From Pseudomonas huaxiensis (GTDB taxonomy: Bacteria > Pseudomonadota > Gammaproteobacteria > Pseudomonadales > Pseudomonadaceae), in NCBI RefSeq assembly GCF_003231275.1, contig NZ_QKVL01000001.1, positions 124,001-188,000 on the forward strand: a stretch of 64,000 bases of DNA, written 5' to 3'. Positions 33,237 to 45,077 of this stretch are shown in pieces. A program made the translations under genes and the position numbers. How positions within the stretch are numbered: the first letter of the stretch is position 1; the number at the start of each line of letters is the position of its first letter. The notes beneath the pieces are model-generated. The model was not told the origin of the DNA and did no database searches. It worked only from the letters and a program-made list of their open reading frames with translations.

Positions 33237-34674
33237 GCCACGCTGGCGCCTGCCGCTGCCGCGTTCGCTGCTGGGGCGGATGCTGCTGCTGACCTTGTTG
33301 GTGGTGCTGGTGGCGCAGGGGCTGTCGAGTTTCATCTGGCTTTCGCAACTGCGCGCCAGCCAGCGCGAAGGCCTGGTGGCCAGTGCCCGCAGCCTCGCCC
33401 ATTCGATGAGCGCCAGCGTCAGCTACTTCCGCTCACTGCCGCTGGCGTACCGCCCGCTGGTGCTCGACCAGTTGCGCAGCATGGGCGGCACGCGCTTCTT
33501 CGTTTCCCTCAATGACCGGCCGCTGGACATGCGCGTGCTGCCCTCGACGCCGCGCAAGCAGGCGGTGGTGTCGGCGGTGGACGAGGTGCTGCGCCAGCGT
33601 TTGGGCGAGGCGATGCAGATCTCCGTCGAGTTCGTCAGTCCGCAGGACCTGCGCATCTTCAACAGCGGCCTGAAACTGGACGAACTGCCGCGCTCCTGGG
33701 CGCACTACGCGCTGACCCTGGAACCGGTCGATCCGCCGGTGCTGGTGACCCAGATCCGCCTGGCCGAGGGCGAATGGCTGTACATCGCCTCGCTGCTGCC
33801 CGAGCCCTACACCAGCCTCGAAGACGAAGGCCTGCCGCGCCAGCAGGTGTGGTTCATCGCCCTGACCAGCTTCTTCCTGCTGCTGTTCATCGGCCTGCTG
33901 GTGCACTGGCAGAGTCGCCCGCTCAAGCGCCTGGCGCTGGCCGCGCGGGAAATGTCACTGGGCGCCGAGGTCGAGCCGGTGGTGGAGGGCGGCGGCAGCG
34001 AAGTGGTGGAAGTGGCGCGGGCCTTCAACGCCATGCGCGAGCGCATCAGCCGCTACCTCACTGAGCGCAGCCAGTTGTTCAGCGCGATTTCCCATGACCT
34101 GCGCACCCCCATCACCCGCCTGCGCCTGCGCGTCGAGTTGCTGGAGGACGAGGCGGTACAGGCCAAGTTCGGGCGGGACCTCGATGAGCTGGAGATGCTG
34201 GTCAAGGGCGCCTTGCAATGTGTGAAGGACACCGATATCCACGAAAACATCGAGCCGATTGATCTCGACCTGATGCTGGAATGCCTGGTGGAACCGTACC
34301 TGGCCAGTGGGCGGGTCACGGTGCAGGGTCGGGTCGAGGCGCCGTATCCCGGCAAGCCGCTGGCGTTGCGGCGCTGTATCGGCAACTTGATCGACAACGC
34401 GCTGAAGTATGGCGAGCGCGCTCACCTGCGGATCATCGACAGCGCTCACAGCTTCGTGCTTCAGGTCGATGACGAAGGACCGGGGGTACCGGCGCAGCAG
34501 TTGGAGCAGGTGTTCGAACCGCATTTCCGCCTGGCCGGGCAGCAGCAGGGGTATGGGTTGGGATTGGGGATTGCGCGGAATATCGCCCATAGCCATGGGG
34601 GCGAGGTGAGTCTGCGTAATCTGCGGGAGGGTGGGTTGCGGGTGACGTTGAGCTTGCCTCGGTATTTGGGGTGA
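33220..34674 (+). CDS. gtrS: Sensor histidine kinase GtrS
   Basis: A 484-residue inner-membrane kinase. First helix at about 21-44 (MLLLTLLVVLVAQGLSSF), periplasmic sensor domain, second helix (about 203-228), HAMP, then the H box AISHDLRTPITRLRLRVELL and the ATPase region with IGNLIDNALKYGE, DDEGPGVP and GYGLGLGIARNI. It uses a TTG start inside gltR2. It is expected to sense periplasmic ketogluconate-type acids and phosphorylate GltR2. A large inverted repeat begins right after its stop. Confidence 0.88.
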   Translation: MRLRTEPRWRLPLPRSLLGRMLLLTLLVVLVAQGLSSFIWLSQLRASQREGLVASARSLAHSMSASVSYFRSLPLAYRPLVLDQLRSMGGTRFFVSLNDRPLDMRVLPSTPRKQAVVSAVDEVLRQRLGEAMQISVEFVSPQDLRIFNSGLKLDELPRSWAHYALTLEPVDPPVLVTQIRLAEGEWLYIASLLPEPYTSLEDEGLPRQQVWFIALTSFFLLLFIGLLVHWQSRPLKRLALAAREMSLGAEVEPVVEGGGSEVVEVARAFNAMRERISRYLTERSQLFSAISHDLRTPITRLRLRVELLEDEAVQAKFGRDLDELEMLVKGALQCVKDTDIHENIEPIDLDLMLECLVEPYLASGRVTVQGRVEAPYPGKPLALRRCIGNLIDNALKYGERAHLRIIDSAHSFVLQVDDEGPGVPAQQLEQVFEPHFRLAGQQQGYGLGLGIARNIAHSHGGEVSLRNLREGGLRVTLSLPRYLG

Positions 34675-34687
34675 GCTTGGTGCCACA

Positions 34688-35171
34688 CTCATCGCTGCAT
34701 GGGTATCTACACATCTCGTGGCGGTATGAAAACCATGAGGCGCCAGTCAGGAAACCGGGTAATGGCCACCAGGCGCTAGCCGACAGTTTTCTAGCGCTCT
34801 CAAGATCGAGCGCCGCCCGCGCGGCGCATCGCGAGCTAGCTCGCTCCTACATAGGTTGCAACGTGCCTATGTCTGTCAGGCCATAGTTGACCGCCTTGTT
34901 TGTACGACGCGGTGTCGAGTCGACCCTAACAGCCTCCCCGCGATTCATGGCCAAACGCCAAGGGCGGGCAACACCTCTCCGTCAGGCCATGGCGCGTTGC
35001 AACCTATGTATGAGCGAGCTAGCTCGCGATGCGCCGCGCGGGCGGCGCTCGATCTTGAGAGCGCTGAAGAACTATCGGCTAGCACTTGGTGGCCATGACC
35101 AGATCCTCTGACAGGCAGCTCGTGGCCGTCACACAATTCCGAGATGTGTAGACACCCATGCAGCGATGAGG
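34688..35171. repeat. 484-bp inverted-repeat element with near-identical 70-bp inner arms
   Basis: The outer ends are mutual reverse complements (CTCATCGCTGCATGGGTATC at the left, GATGTGTAGACACCCATGCA-GCGATGAG at the right). Inner arms 34794-34863 and 34995-35064 match in 69 of 70 positions and include a REP variant, GCGAGCTAGCTCGC. The regions between outer and inner arms also match but less well. A central unique part of about 130 bp (34864-34994) has no convincing gene. I see no transposase. Short relatives of the ends occur at 42448-42527. Confidence 0.85.
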
Positions 35172-35260
35172 CCCTAAAAACCACCACAGAATCAGCGACT
35201 CGCCAGTCATTATTTCGCATGTTAAATAATAGCTTTGCACTCATCCCTCCCAGGCCCACC

Positions 35261-36126
35261 ATGACCAAGTCCTCCCACGCAATCACCTGCTCCGACGGCC
35301 TTATCCTCCGCGCCACGCTGTTCGGTGATCCCAATACCGCCAGGGCGCTGGTGCTGCTCAACCCCGCCACCGGCGTGACCGAGCGCATGTACGCGGCCTT
35401 CGCCAGCTACCTCGCCGAGCAGGGTTTCCTGGCCCTGACCTACAACTACCGCGGCGTGCAGGTCGGCACACCGGCCAAGGCCGTCGATGCCGGGTTCAGC
35501 ACCTGGGCCGACCTTGACGTCGAAGCCGTGACCCACTGGGCCGCGCGGGAATTTCCGGACCTGCCGTTACTGGCGGTCGGGCACAGTTTCGGCGGCCACG
35601 CGTTCGGCTTGTGCGAGAGCAGCCGGCTGCTCAGCGGCGCGGTGATGATCACCTCACAAGCCGGCTGCCTGCGCTTCATCCGGCCAACCGCCGAACGCCT
35701 GCGGGTAACCGCCTTGCTCAAGCTGATCGGTCCGTTCTGTGCGCGGGTCCTCGGTTATGTGCCGGGGCGCAAACTGGGCATCGGCGAAGACCTGCCGGCC
35801 AAGGTGATGCTGGAATGGAGCCGCTGGACCTCGTTGACCAATTATTTTTTCGATGACCCGACGATGAACGCCGTCGAGCGTTTCCGCAGGCCCAGGATGC
35901 CGGTGCTGTCGATTGGCTTCGAGGACGATCCGTGGGCGCCCGCCGAAGCCATCGATCTGATGAGCAGCCACCTCACCGACTGCACCGTCGAGCGGCGCCA
36001 GTACGGCCCGGCGGACAGCGACGGCCAGGCCATCGGGCACCTCGGGTTTTTCCGTGAGCGCCACGCCAGCACCTTGTGGCCGGTGGTCAGCCAATGGTTG
36101 GCGCAACGCATCGAGGCACAAGACTG

Positions 36127-36127
<1 letters not shown>
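35261..36127 (+). CDS. Alpha/beta hydrolase of unknown substrate
   Basis: A 288-residue alpha/beta-fold hydrolase. The nucleophile elbow is GHSFGGHAFG (Ser in G-x-S-x-G), with the oxyanion region VLLNPATGVTERMY and a later acid/histidine region. It resembles the COG4757-type predicted hydrolases. I chose the ATG at 35261 (MTKSSHAITCSDG); the ribosome site is weak and an ATG at 35219 would add 14 residues. Its stop overlaps the start of the MarR gene, so the two are coupled. No role in glucose metabolism is evident; the pair looks inserted between gtrS and gtsA. Confidence 0.8.
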
Positions 36128-37933
<1,806 letters not shown>

Positions 37934-37938
37934 GGGGG

Positions 37939-38030
37939 CCATCGCGAGCAAGCTCGCTCCTACAGGAGTGCAGCATTGCTCAGAACCCTGTAGGAGCGAG
38001 CTTGCTCGCGATGGGTCGCAACGCGACCCA
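37939..38030. repeat. REPIN between gtsA and gtsB, followed by a small hairpin
   Basis: Inverted REP units ATCGCGAGCAAGCTCGCTCC (37941 onward) and GTAGGAGCGAGCTTGCTCGC (to about 38010) surround a 30-nt spacer. A perfect hairpin TGGGTCGC-AAC-GCGACCCA follows at 38012-38030. In this place it could protect gtsA mRNA and raise binding protein over permease levels. Confidence 0.85.
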
Positions 38031-38048
38031 GTCGATCGGGACTTAATC

Positions 38049-38957
38049 ATGAACACTGTAATCGCCCTACGGCGAGCCTCCCCCCTGGACGCCCTCCAGC
38101 GCTGGCTGCCGAAACTGGTCCTGGCCCCCAGCATGCTGATCGTCCTGGTGGGCTTCTACGGCTACATCCTCTGGACCTTCGTCCTGTCCTTCACCAACTC
38201 CAGCTTCATGCCCAGCTACAAGTGGGTCGGCCTGGCCCAGTACGCCCGGCTGATGGACAACGACCGCTGGTGGGTGGCGAGTAAAAACCTGCTGCTGTTC
38301 GGCGGCCTGTTCATCAGCATCAGCCTGGTGGTCGGGGTGCTGCTGGCGGTGCTGCTGGACCAGCGTATCCGCCGCGAAGGCTTTATCCGCACGGTTTATC
38401 TGTACCCCATGGCCCTGTCGATGATCGTCACCGGCACCGCCTGGAAATGGCTGCTTAACCCCGGTCTTGGCCTGGACAAACTCCTGCGCGACTGGGGCTG
38501 GGAAGGTTTTCGCCTGGACTGGCTGGTGGACCCCGACCGGGTCGTCTACTGCCTGGTGATCGCGGCCGTCTGGCAGGCCTCGGGTTTTGTCATGGCGCTG
38601 TTTCTCGCCGGCCTGCGCGGCGTCGATCCGTCGATCATCCGCGCCGCCCAGGTCGACGGCGCGAGCCTGCCACGCATCTACCTGCGCATCGTCCTGCCGA
38701 GCCTGCGCCCTGTGTTCTTCAGTGCGCTGATGATCCTCTCGCACATCGCTATCAAGAGCTTCGACCTGGTCGCCGCGATGACGGCCGGAGGACCTGGCTA
38801 TGCCTCGGACCTGCCGGCGATGTTCATGTACGCCTTCACCTTCAGTCGCGGGCAGATGGGTATGGGTTCGGCCAGCGCAATCCTGATGCTGGGCGCGATT
38901 CTCTCGATCCTGGTGCCGTACCTGTATTCGGAACTGCGGGGCAAACGCCATGACTAG
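38049..38957 (+). CDS. gtsB: Glucose ABC transporter permease GtsB
   Basis: A 302-residue inner-membrane permease of the MalF type with six predicted helices and the cytoplasmic EAA loop (VDPSIIRAAQVDGASLPRIY) that contacts GtsD. It starts MNTVIALRRASPLDALQRW at 38049. It overlaps gtsC by 8 nt. Confidence 0.93.
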   Translation: MNTVIALRRASPLDALQRWLPKLVLAPSMLIVLVGFYGYILWTFVLSFTNSSFMPSYKWVGLAQYARLMDNDRWWVASKNLLLFGGLFISISLVVGVLLAVLLDQRIRREGFIRTVYLYPMALSMIVTGTAWKWLLNPGLGLDKLLRDWGWEGFRLDWLVDPDRVVYCLVIAAVWQASGFVMALFLAGLRGVDPSIIRAAQVDGASLPRIYLRIVLPSLRPVFFSALMILSHIAIKSFDLVAAMTAGGPGYASDLPAMFMYAFTFSRGQMGMGSASAILMLGAILSILVPYLYSELRGKRHD

Positions 38958-39780
38958 CTCGCTGCGCCTGAGTCGCCTGGCCATCTACGCAACCCTGCTC
39001 CTGGCCTGCGCGGTGTACCTGATCCCGCTGCTGGTGATGCTGCTGACCAGCTTCAAGACTCCGGACGATATCCGTACCGGCAACCTGCTCAGTTGGCCCG
39101 AGGTGATCACCGGCATCGGCTGGATCAAGGCCTGGGACACGGTGGGCGGCTACTTCTGGAACTCGGTGAAGATCACCGTGCCGGCGGTGCTGATCTCGAC
39201 CCTGGTCGGTGCGCTCAACGGCTATGTACTGTCGATGTGGCGCTTTCGCGGTTCGCAACTGTTCTTCGGCCTGCTGCTGTTCGGCTGCTTCCTGCCGTTC
39301 CAGACCGTGCTGCTGCCGGCCTCGTTCACTCTCGGCAAGCTGGGCCTGGCCAGCACCACCACCGGCCTGGTGCTGGTGCACATCGTCTACGGCCTGGCGT
39401 TCACCACGCTGTTTTTCCGCAACTACTACTGCAGCATTCCGGGCGCCCTGGTAAGCGCCGCACGGCTCGACGGCGCGGGCTTCTTCACGATTTTCGGGCG
39501 GATCCTGCTGCCGATGTCGGTGCCGATCATCATGGTCTGCCTGATCTGGCAGTTCACCCAGATCTGGAACGACTTTCTCTTCGGCGTGGTGTTCGCCAGC
39601 GGCGACGCCCAGCCCATCACCGTGGCCCTGAACAACCTGGTGAACACCAGCACCGGGGTCAAGGAATACAACGTCGACATGGCCGCGGCGATGATCGCCG
39701 GACTACCGACCCTGCTGGTCTATGTACTGGCGGGCAAATACTTTCTGCGCGGGCTCACCGCTGGCGCGGTCAAGGGGTGA
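38950..39780 (+). CDS. gtsC: Glucose ABC transporter permease GtsC
   Basis: A 276-residue MalG-type permease with six helices and an EAA loop (CSIPGALVSAARLDGAGFF). It partners GtsB. Its start lies within the end of gtsB; gtsD starts 3 nt after its stop. Confidence 0.93.
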   Translation: MTSSLRLSRLAIYATLLLACAVYLIPLLVMLLTSFKTPDDIRTGNLLSWPEVITGIGWIKAWDTVGGYFWNSVKITVPAVLISTLVGALNGYVLSMWRFRGSQLFFGLLLFGCFLPFQTVLLPASFTLGKLGLASTTTGLVLVHIVYGLAFTTLFFRNYYCSIPGALVSAARLDGAGFFTIFGRILLPMSVPIIMVCLIWQFTQIWNDFLFGVVFASGDAQPITVALNNLVNTSTGVKEYNVDMAAAMIAGLPTLLVYVLAGKYFLRGLTAGAVKG

Positions 39781-39783
39781 AAC

Positions 39784-40938
39784 ATGGCAACGCTTGAACT
39801 GCGCAACGTCAACAAGACCTACGGCAGCGGTCTGCCGGATACCTTGAAAGACATCGAACTGAAGATCGACTCCGGTGAGTTCCTGATCCTCGTCGGCCCG
39901 TCCGGCTGCGGCAAATCGACCCTGATGAACTGCATCGCCGGGCTGGAACAGATCAGCGGCGGGGCGATCCTGGTGGACGACGCCGACATCAGCGGCATGA
40001 GCCCCAAGGACCGCGATATCGCCATGGTGTTTCAGTCCTACGCGCTGTACCCGACCATGAGCGTGCGCGACAACATCGCCTTCGGCTTGAAGATCCGCAA
40101 GATGCCGGCGGCGGCCATCGATGAAGAGGTGGCGCGGGTGTCGCGGCTGTTGCAGATCGAGCACCTGCTGGCGCGCAAGCCCGGCCAGTTGTCCGGCGGC
40201 CAGCAGCAGCGCGTGGCGATGGGCCGGGCGCTGGCGCGGCGGCCGCGGATCTACCTGTTCGATGAGCCGCTGTCCAACCTCGACGCCAAGCTGCGGGTGG
40301 AGATGCGCACCGAAATCAAGCTGATGCACCAGCGCCTGAAAACCACCACGGTCTACGTCACCCACGACCAGATCGAGGCCATGACCCTGGGCGACAAAGT
40401 GGCGGTGATGAAGGACGGGGTGATCCAGCAGTTCGGCACGCCGCAACAAATCTACAACGATCCGGCCAACCTGTTCGTCGCCAGCTTCATCGGCTCGCCG
40501 CCGATGAACTTCATTCCGTTGCGCCTGCAACGTCGGGAAGGTCGCCTGCTGGCGCTGCTCGACAGCGGCCAGGCCCGTTGCGAGCTGCCACTGGGCATCA
40601 GCGAGGCGGGGCTGGAAGAGCGCGATGTGATCCTCGGTATCCGCCCGGAACAGATCAGTCTCGCGCCGACCACGGCCAACGGCCTGCCGACCATTCGCGC
40701 CGAGGTGCGGATCACCGAGCCCACCGGGCCCGACCTGCTGGTGTTCGTCACCCTCAACCAGACCAAGGTCTGCTGCCGGCTGTCACCGGACATGCCGGCG
40801 CAGGTGGGCGACAGCCTGAACCTGCAATTCGATCCGGCCCGGGTGCTGCTGTTCGACGCGGTCAGCGGCGAGCGCCTCGGGGCGATCGGCAGTTCGCGCA
40901 ATGCTACTGGCAACGTGGCGCAGTTCAAGGGTCGTTGA
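39784..40938 (+). CDS. gtsD: Glucose ABC transporter ATPase GtsD
   Basis: A 384-residue MalK/UgpC-type ATPase: Walker [11 protein letters not shown] loop VFQSYALYP, signature [15 protein letters not shown], Walker [16 protein letters not shown], switch histidine [11 protein letters not shown], and a C-terminal OB-like regulatory domain (about 245-384). It energises GtsBC. It precedes oprB by 54 nt. Confidence 0.94.
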   Translation: MATLELRNVNKTYGSGLPDTLKDIELKIDSGEFLILVGPSGCGKSTLMNCIAGLEQISGGAILVDDADISGMSPKDRDIAMVFQSYALYPTMSVRDNIAFGLKIRKMPAAAIDEEVARVSRLLQIEHLLARKPGQLSGGQQQRVAMGRALARRPRIYLFDEPLSNLDAKLRVEMRTEIKLMHQRLKTTTVYVTHDQIEAMTLGDKVAVMKDGVIQQFGTPQQIYNDPANLFVASFIGSPPMNFIPLRLQRREGRLLALLDSGQARCELPLGISEAGLEERDVILGIRPEQISLAPTTANGLPTIRAEVRITEPTGPDLLVFVTLNQTKVCCRLSPDMPAQVGDSLNLQFDPARVLLFDAVSGERLGAIGSSRNATGNVAQFKGR

Positions 40939-40969
40939 AGATTGGCAACAACGCGTGATCACCATCGAT

Positions 40970-40977
40970 AACAAGAA
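40970..40977 (+). promoter_or_regulatory. Candidate Hfq/Crc (CA) motif at oprB
   Basis: AACAAGAA, a match to AANAANAA, lies just upstream of the oprB ribosome site (GAGGAAATAACGGATG). Like the gtsA site it suggests post-transcriptional catabolite control. Confidence 0.5.
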
Positions 40978-40992
40978 ACGAGGAAATAACGG

Positions 40993-42336
40993 ATGGAGTA
41001 CTTCAAGCGCAGTCTGTCTTTGAGTCCGCTGGCGTTGCTGGTGGCCCTCGCGAGTAGCGGGGCGCAGGCCGCCGCGGCCTTCGACCCGTCATCGAAATGG
41101 ATGAGCGGTGACTGGGACGGCAGCCGCACCGCGTTGCTGGAAAAGGGCTATGACTTCAGCCTCGACTACGTCGGCGAGGTCGCGGGCAATCTGCATGGCG
41201 GCTACAACCACGACCGCACCGCCCGTTACAGCGACCAGTTCGCCCTCGGGGTGAAACTGGATTTGCAGAAGGTCCTTGGCTGGCACGATGCCGAATTCAA
41301 GCTGGCGATCACCGAGCGCAGTGGCCGCAACCTGTCCAACGACCGCATCAGCGACCCGCGCGCCGGACAGTACAGCTCGGTGCAGGAAGTCTGGGGCCGC
41401 GGCCAGACCTGGCGGCTGACGCAGATGTGGGTCAAACAGAAGTACTTCGACGGCGCGCTGGATGTGAAAGTCGGCCGCTTCGGCGAAGGCGAGGATTTCA
41501 ACAGCTTTCCCTGCGACTTCCAGAACCTGGCGTTCTGCGGTTCGCAGGTGGGTAACTGGGTCGGTGGCATCTGGTACAACTGGCCAGTCAGCCAGTGGGC
41601 GCTGCGGATTAAGTACAACATCACCCCGGAGTTCTTCGCCCAGGTCGGGGTGTTCGAACAGAACCCCTCCAACCTTGATACCGGCAACGGTTTCAAGCTC
41701 AGCGGCAGCGGCACCAAGGGCATGATCCTGCCGGTAGAGCTGGTCTGGTCGCCGCAGGTGAGCGGGCTGCCGGGGGAATACCGGCTGGGTTACTACTACA
41801 GCACCGCCAAGGCCGATGATGTCTTCGAGGACATCAATGGCCAGCCCCAGGTGCTGACCCGCGCTGCCAGCCGGCAGCATTCCAGCAAGCATGGTGCGTG
41901 GGTCGTGGCGCAGCAGCAGGTCACCACGCACAACGGCGACGCCAGTCGCGGCCTGAGCCTGTTCGCCAACCTCACCGTGCACGATAAGGCCACCAATGTG
42001 GTGGACAACTACCAGCAAGTGGGCCTGGTCTACAAAGGTGCTTTCGATGCGCGGCCCAAGGACGATATCGGCTTTGGCGTGGCGCGGATCCACGTCAACG
42101 ACGACGTGAAGAAGAGGGCGGAGTTGCTGAATGCGGCGAGCGGTATTCAAGACTACGACGATGCGGGGTTCGTGCCGCTGCAACGCACCGAGTACAACGC
42201 CGAGCTGTATTACGGCTTTCACGTCACCAACTGGCTGACCGTGCGGCCGAACCTGCAGTACATCAAGAGCCCGGGGGCGGTGGACGAGGCGGACAATGCG
42301 CTGGTGGCGGGGGTGAAGGTGCAGTCGTCGTTCTGA
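40993..42336 (+). CDS. oprB: Carbohydrate-selective porin OprB
   Basis: Outer-membrane channel for glucose. The protein has 447 residues with a signal peptide (SPLALLVALASSGAQAAA) then FDPSSKWMSGDWDGSRTALLEKGYDF, the OprB family N-terminus (WxGDWxGxR). It ends in a beta-strand with terminal phenylalanine (VKVQSSF), as needed for Bam insertion. Last gene of the gts operon. In P. putida an epimerase-type gene follows; here repeats and hexR follow directly. Confidence 0.94.
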   Translation: MEYFKRSLSLSPLALLVALASSGAQAAAAFDPSSKWMSGDWDGSRTALLEKGYDFSLDYVGEVAGNLHGGYNHDRTARYSDQFALGVKLDLQKVLGWHDAEFKLAITERSGRNLSNDRISDPRAGQYSSVQEVWGRGQTWRLTQMWVKQKYFDGALDVKVGRFGEGEDFNSFPCDFQNLAFCGSQVGNWVGGIWYNWPVSQWALRIKYNITPEFFAQVGVFEQNPSNLDTGNGFKLSGSGTKGMILPVELVWSPQVSGLPGEYRLGYYYSTAKADDVFEDINGQPQVLTRAASRQHSSKHGAWVVAQQQVTTHNGDASRGLSLFANLTVHDKATNVVDNYQQVGLVYKGAFDARPKDDIGFGVARIHVNDDVKKRAELLNAASGIQDYDDAGFVPLQRTEYNAELYYGFHVTNWLTVRPNLQYIKSPGAVDEADNALVAGVKVQSSF

Positions 42337-42369
42337 GGTCGGGTTGTAGTAATTCTACAAACCTTGAGG

Positions 42370-42447
42370 GCCTCATCGCCGGCAAGCCGGCTCCCACAGG
42401 GTCGGCGAACACCACGTACCCTGTGTGGCTTGTCGGGGCGCCGAACC
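42370..42447. repeat. Composite REP: GGCAAGCC unit plus GGGGCGCCGAAC unit
   Basis: CCTCATCGCCGGCAAGCCGG with CTCCCACAGGG (42370-42401) is a standard REP. Its partner (about 42419-42447) starts ACCCTGTGTGGC and then turns into TTGTCGGGGCGCCGAACC. That tail is shared with 13169-13187. Confidence 0.7.
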
Positions 42448-42527
42448 GCAGCGATGAGCATAGGTATCTACACATCTCATGGGCTCCAGGCAGTCCCGAA
42501 ATTTGTAGATACCCATGCAGCGATGAG
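42448..42527. repeat. Short relative of the 484-bp element
   Basis: GTATCTACACATCTC (from about 42464) and GTAGATACCCATGCAGCGAT (from about 42504) are the same terminal sequences, inverted, as those of the 34688-35171 element. They are separated here by only about 25 bp and the inner arms are missing. GCAGCGATGAG occurs at both ends in the same orientation (42448 and 42517). Confidence 0.7.
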
Positions 42528-42537
42528 CCCCCCCAGA

Positions 42538-43407
42538 TCAACCCAGCTCATCATCCAGCGGATACCGGCTCGCGTTCAGGCTTTCCTTGATCTTGCGCAG
42601 GTGTGGCTGGAAATCCACGCCGCGGCGCAAGGTCATGCCGGTCGCCAGCACATCCAGCACCGTGAGCTGAATGATCCGCGAGGTCATCGGCATATAGATG
42701 TCGGTGTCTTCCGGCAGCGGGATGTTCAGGCTCAGGCTGCTGGCCGCGGCCAGCGGCGAATTGGCGGCGGTCAGGGCCAGCACCGAGGCGCCGTTGTCGC
42801 GGGCCAGACGGGCGACTTCCACCAGTTCGCGGGTGCGTCCGGTGTAGGAAATGATCACGAACACGTCGCCGGTATGCGCCACCGACGCCAGCATGCGCTG
42901 CATCAGCACGTCGGCGTGGGCCGAGACGGCGAGGTTGAAACGGAAAAATTTGTGCTGCGCATCCAGCGCCACCGGCGCCGAGGCGCCAAGGCCGAAGAAG
43001 TGAATCTGGCGGGCCTGGATCAGCATGTCGACGGCGCGGCTGATGATGTTTGGATCAAGTTGCTGGCAGGCCGTGTCCAACGAGGCAATCGCGCTGCCGA
43101 AGATCTTCTGGGTGTAGGACGCCGGGTCGTCGTTCGGCTCCACCGCACGGCTGACGTAGGCGGCGCCGCTGGCCAGGCTCTGTGCCAGTTGCAGCTTGAG
43201 TTCCGGGTAGCCACTGACACCGAACGAGCGGCAGAAACGATTGACCGTCGGCTCGCTGACCTTGGACGCCTGGGCCAGCGCCGCGATGCTGAAACGGGTG
43301 GCTTGCTGGGGGCTTTGCAGGATGACTTCGGCGACTTTACGCTCGGCCTTGTTCAAGTCGTCGAGACGGCCCTGGATCTGCTCCAGGAGGTTTCGCACGC
43401 GGTCCAT
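42538..43407 (-). CDS. hexR: Transcriptional repressor HexR
   Basis: A 289-residue RpiR-family regulator: an N-terminal HTH ([21 protein letters not shown], about 35-60) and a C-terminal SIS phosphosugar-binding domain (about 125-265). HexR represses zwf-pgl-eda, edd-glk and gap and is released by KDPG. It is divergent from zwf, convergent with oprB. A dot-like RBS precedes the ATG at 43407. Confidence 0.93.
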   Translation of the reverse strand: MDRVRNLLEQIQGRLDDLNKAERKVAEVILQSPQQATRFSIAALAQASKVSEPTVNRFCRSFGVSGYPELKLQLAQSLASGAAYVSRAVEPNDDPASYTQKIFGSAIASLDTACQQLDPNIISRAVDMLIQARQIHFFGLGASAPVALDAQHKFFRFNLAVSAHADVLMQRMLASVAHTGDVFVIISYTGRTRELVEVARLARDNGASVLALTAANSPLAAASSLSLNIPLPEDTDIYMPMTSRIIQLTVLDVLATGMTLRRGVDFQPHLRKIKESLNASRYPLDDELG

Positions 43408-43528
43408 GAGGGTTTCCTTGGGTCAGGGAGACAGCCATTGGTCGGAGCCAGGCTGTTGTAACGATGGCTTATCGTACTGATGGCACTCTTACTGCACCAC
43501 TTCAATCTGTCTGCCAGGTCAAATGTTG

Positions 43529-43543
43529 TTGTTTTTACTACAT
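43529..43543. promoter_or_regulatory. Candidate HexR operator at the hexR-zwf divergent promoters
   Basis: TTGTTTTTACTACAT fits TTGT-N7-ACAN, one base from the HexR consensus TTGT-N7/8-ACAA, in the AT-rich middle of the 200-bp hexR-zwf gap. One site could serve both promoters. Confidence 0.5.
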
Positions 43544-43607
43544 TGATTCTTGATTCCTACGTCTGAAAACGGTATTTCTACGTCCACTTGGTAAAAGAAC
43601 CGACATT

Positions 43608-45077
43608 ATGTCTTCGATCAGCGTTGAGCCCTGCACCTTTGCCCTGTTCGGCGCCCTTGGCGACCTGGCGTTGCGCAAGCTGTTCCCGGCGCTCTATCAA
43701 CTGGACCGGGCCGAGCTGCTGCATCCCCAGACCCGCGTGCTCGCCCTGGCCCGCGAAGCCGGCACTGCGCAGCAGCACCTGGCGGCCATCGAAGCGCACC
43801 TGCATGAATTCCTCGCACCTGCCGACCTCGACAGCGCCGCCTTGCAGCGTTTTCTGGGGCGGCTGCGCTACCTGCACATGGACTTTCTGCATGCCCAGGA
43901 CTACCCGGCGCTGGTCGAGCAGGTTGATCCCGCCGCGCCGTTGATTGCTTACTTCGCCACGCCCGCAGCGGTCTACGGCGGCATTTGCGAAAACCTCGCC
44001 AAGGTCGGTCTCAGTGAGCGCACCCGGGTGGTGCTGGAAAAGCCCATCGGCCACGATCTGGAGTCGTCGCGGCGGGTCAACGATGCGGTGGCGCAGTTCT
44101 TCCCGGAAAACCGCGTCTACCGGATCGACCACTACCTGGGCAAGGAAACGGTGCAGAACCTGATCGCCTTGCGCTTCGCCAACAGCCTGTTCGAAACCCA
44201 GTGGAACCAGAATTCCATCTCCCATGTGGAGATCACCGTCGCCGAGAAGGTCGGCATCGAAGGCCGCTGGGGCTACTTCGACAAGGCCGGCCAGTTGCGC
44301 GACATGATCCAGAACCACCTGCTGCAACTGCTCTGCCTGATCGCCATGGACCCGCCCAGCGACCTGTCGGCCGACAGCATCCGCGACGAGAAGGTCAAGG
44401 TGCTCAAGGCACTGGCACCGATCGGCGGTCAGGGCCTCGGCACCTGTGTGGTGCGCGGCCAATACATTGCCGGCCACAGCGGCGACAAAGCGGTGCCTGG
44501 CTATCTGGAAGAAGACAACGCCAACACCCACAGCGACACCGAGACGTTTGTTGCCCTGCGCGCCGATATCCGCAACTGGCGCTGGGCCGGGGTGCCGTTC
44601 TACCTGCGCACCGGCAAGCGCATGCCGCAGAAGCTGTCGCAGATCGTCATCCACTTCAAGGAGCCGCAGCACTACATCTTCGCCGCGGAACAGCGTTTGC
44701 AGATCGGCAACAAGCTGATCATCCGCTTGCAGCCGGACGAAGGTATCTCGCTGCGGGTGATGACCAAGGAGCAGGGTCTGGACAAGGGCATGCAATTGCG
44801 CAGCGGCCCGCTGCAACTGAATTTCTCTGACACCTGGCGCACGGCACGCATCCCCGATGCCTACGAGCGCCTGTTGCTGGAGGTGATGCGCGGCAATCAG
44901 AACCTGTTTGTTCGCAAGGATGAAATCGAATATGCGTGGAAGTGGTGCGACCAGTTGATCGCCGGCTGGAAACAGTCCGGCGATGCGCCCAAGCCGTATG
45001 CGGCGGGCACCTGGGGGCCGATGGCGGCGGTCGCGCTGATAACACGTGATGGGAGGTCGTGGTATGGCGATATCTGA
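43608..45077 (+). CDS. zwf: Glucose-6-phosphate 1-dehydrogenase
   Basis: Oxidises glucose 6-phosphate to 6-phosphogluconolactone. The protein has 489 residues: the N-terminal dinucleotide site [20 protein letters not shown] (GxxGDLA type), the active-site [14 protein letters not shown] with the catalytic His, and [11 protein letters not shown]. It is first in zwf-pgl-eda; its 3' end overlaps pgl by 14 nt. Confidence 0.96.
   Translation: MSSISVEPCTFALFGALGDLALRKLFPALYQLDRAELLHPQTRVLALAREAGTAQQHLAAIEAHLHEFLAPADLDSAALQRFLGRLRYLHMDFLHAQDYPALVEQVDPAAPLIAYFATPAAVYGGICENLAKVGLSERTRVVLEKPIGHDLESSRRVNDAVAQFFPENRVYRIDHYLGKETVQNLIALRFANSLFETQWNQNSISHVEITVAEKVGIEGRWGYFDKAGQLRDMIQNHLLQLLCLIAMDPPSDLSADSIRDEKVKVLKALAPIGGQGLGTCVVRGQYIAGHSGDKAVPGYLEEDNANTHSDTETFVALRADIRNWRWAGVPFYLRTGKRMPQKLSQIVIHFKEPQHYIFAAEQRLQIGNKLIIRLQPDEGISLRVMTKEQGLDKGMQLRSGPLQLNFSDTWRTARIPDAYERLLLEVMRGNQNLFVRKDEIEYAWKWCDQLIAGWKQSGDAPKPYAAGTWGPMAAVALITRDGRSWYGDI

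Noticed and set aside
34864..34994. Gene within the central part of the 484-bp element
   Set aside because: The open frames there are short, run into the repeat arms and have no ribosome site.
42344..42360. Palindrome TTGTAG-TAATT-CTACAA after oprB
   Set aside because: It resembles a HexR site with a spacing of nine, which is too long, and it lies between convergent gene ends where repression would make little sense.
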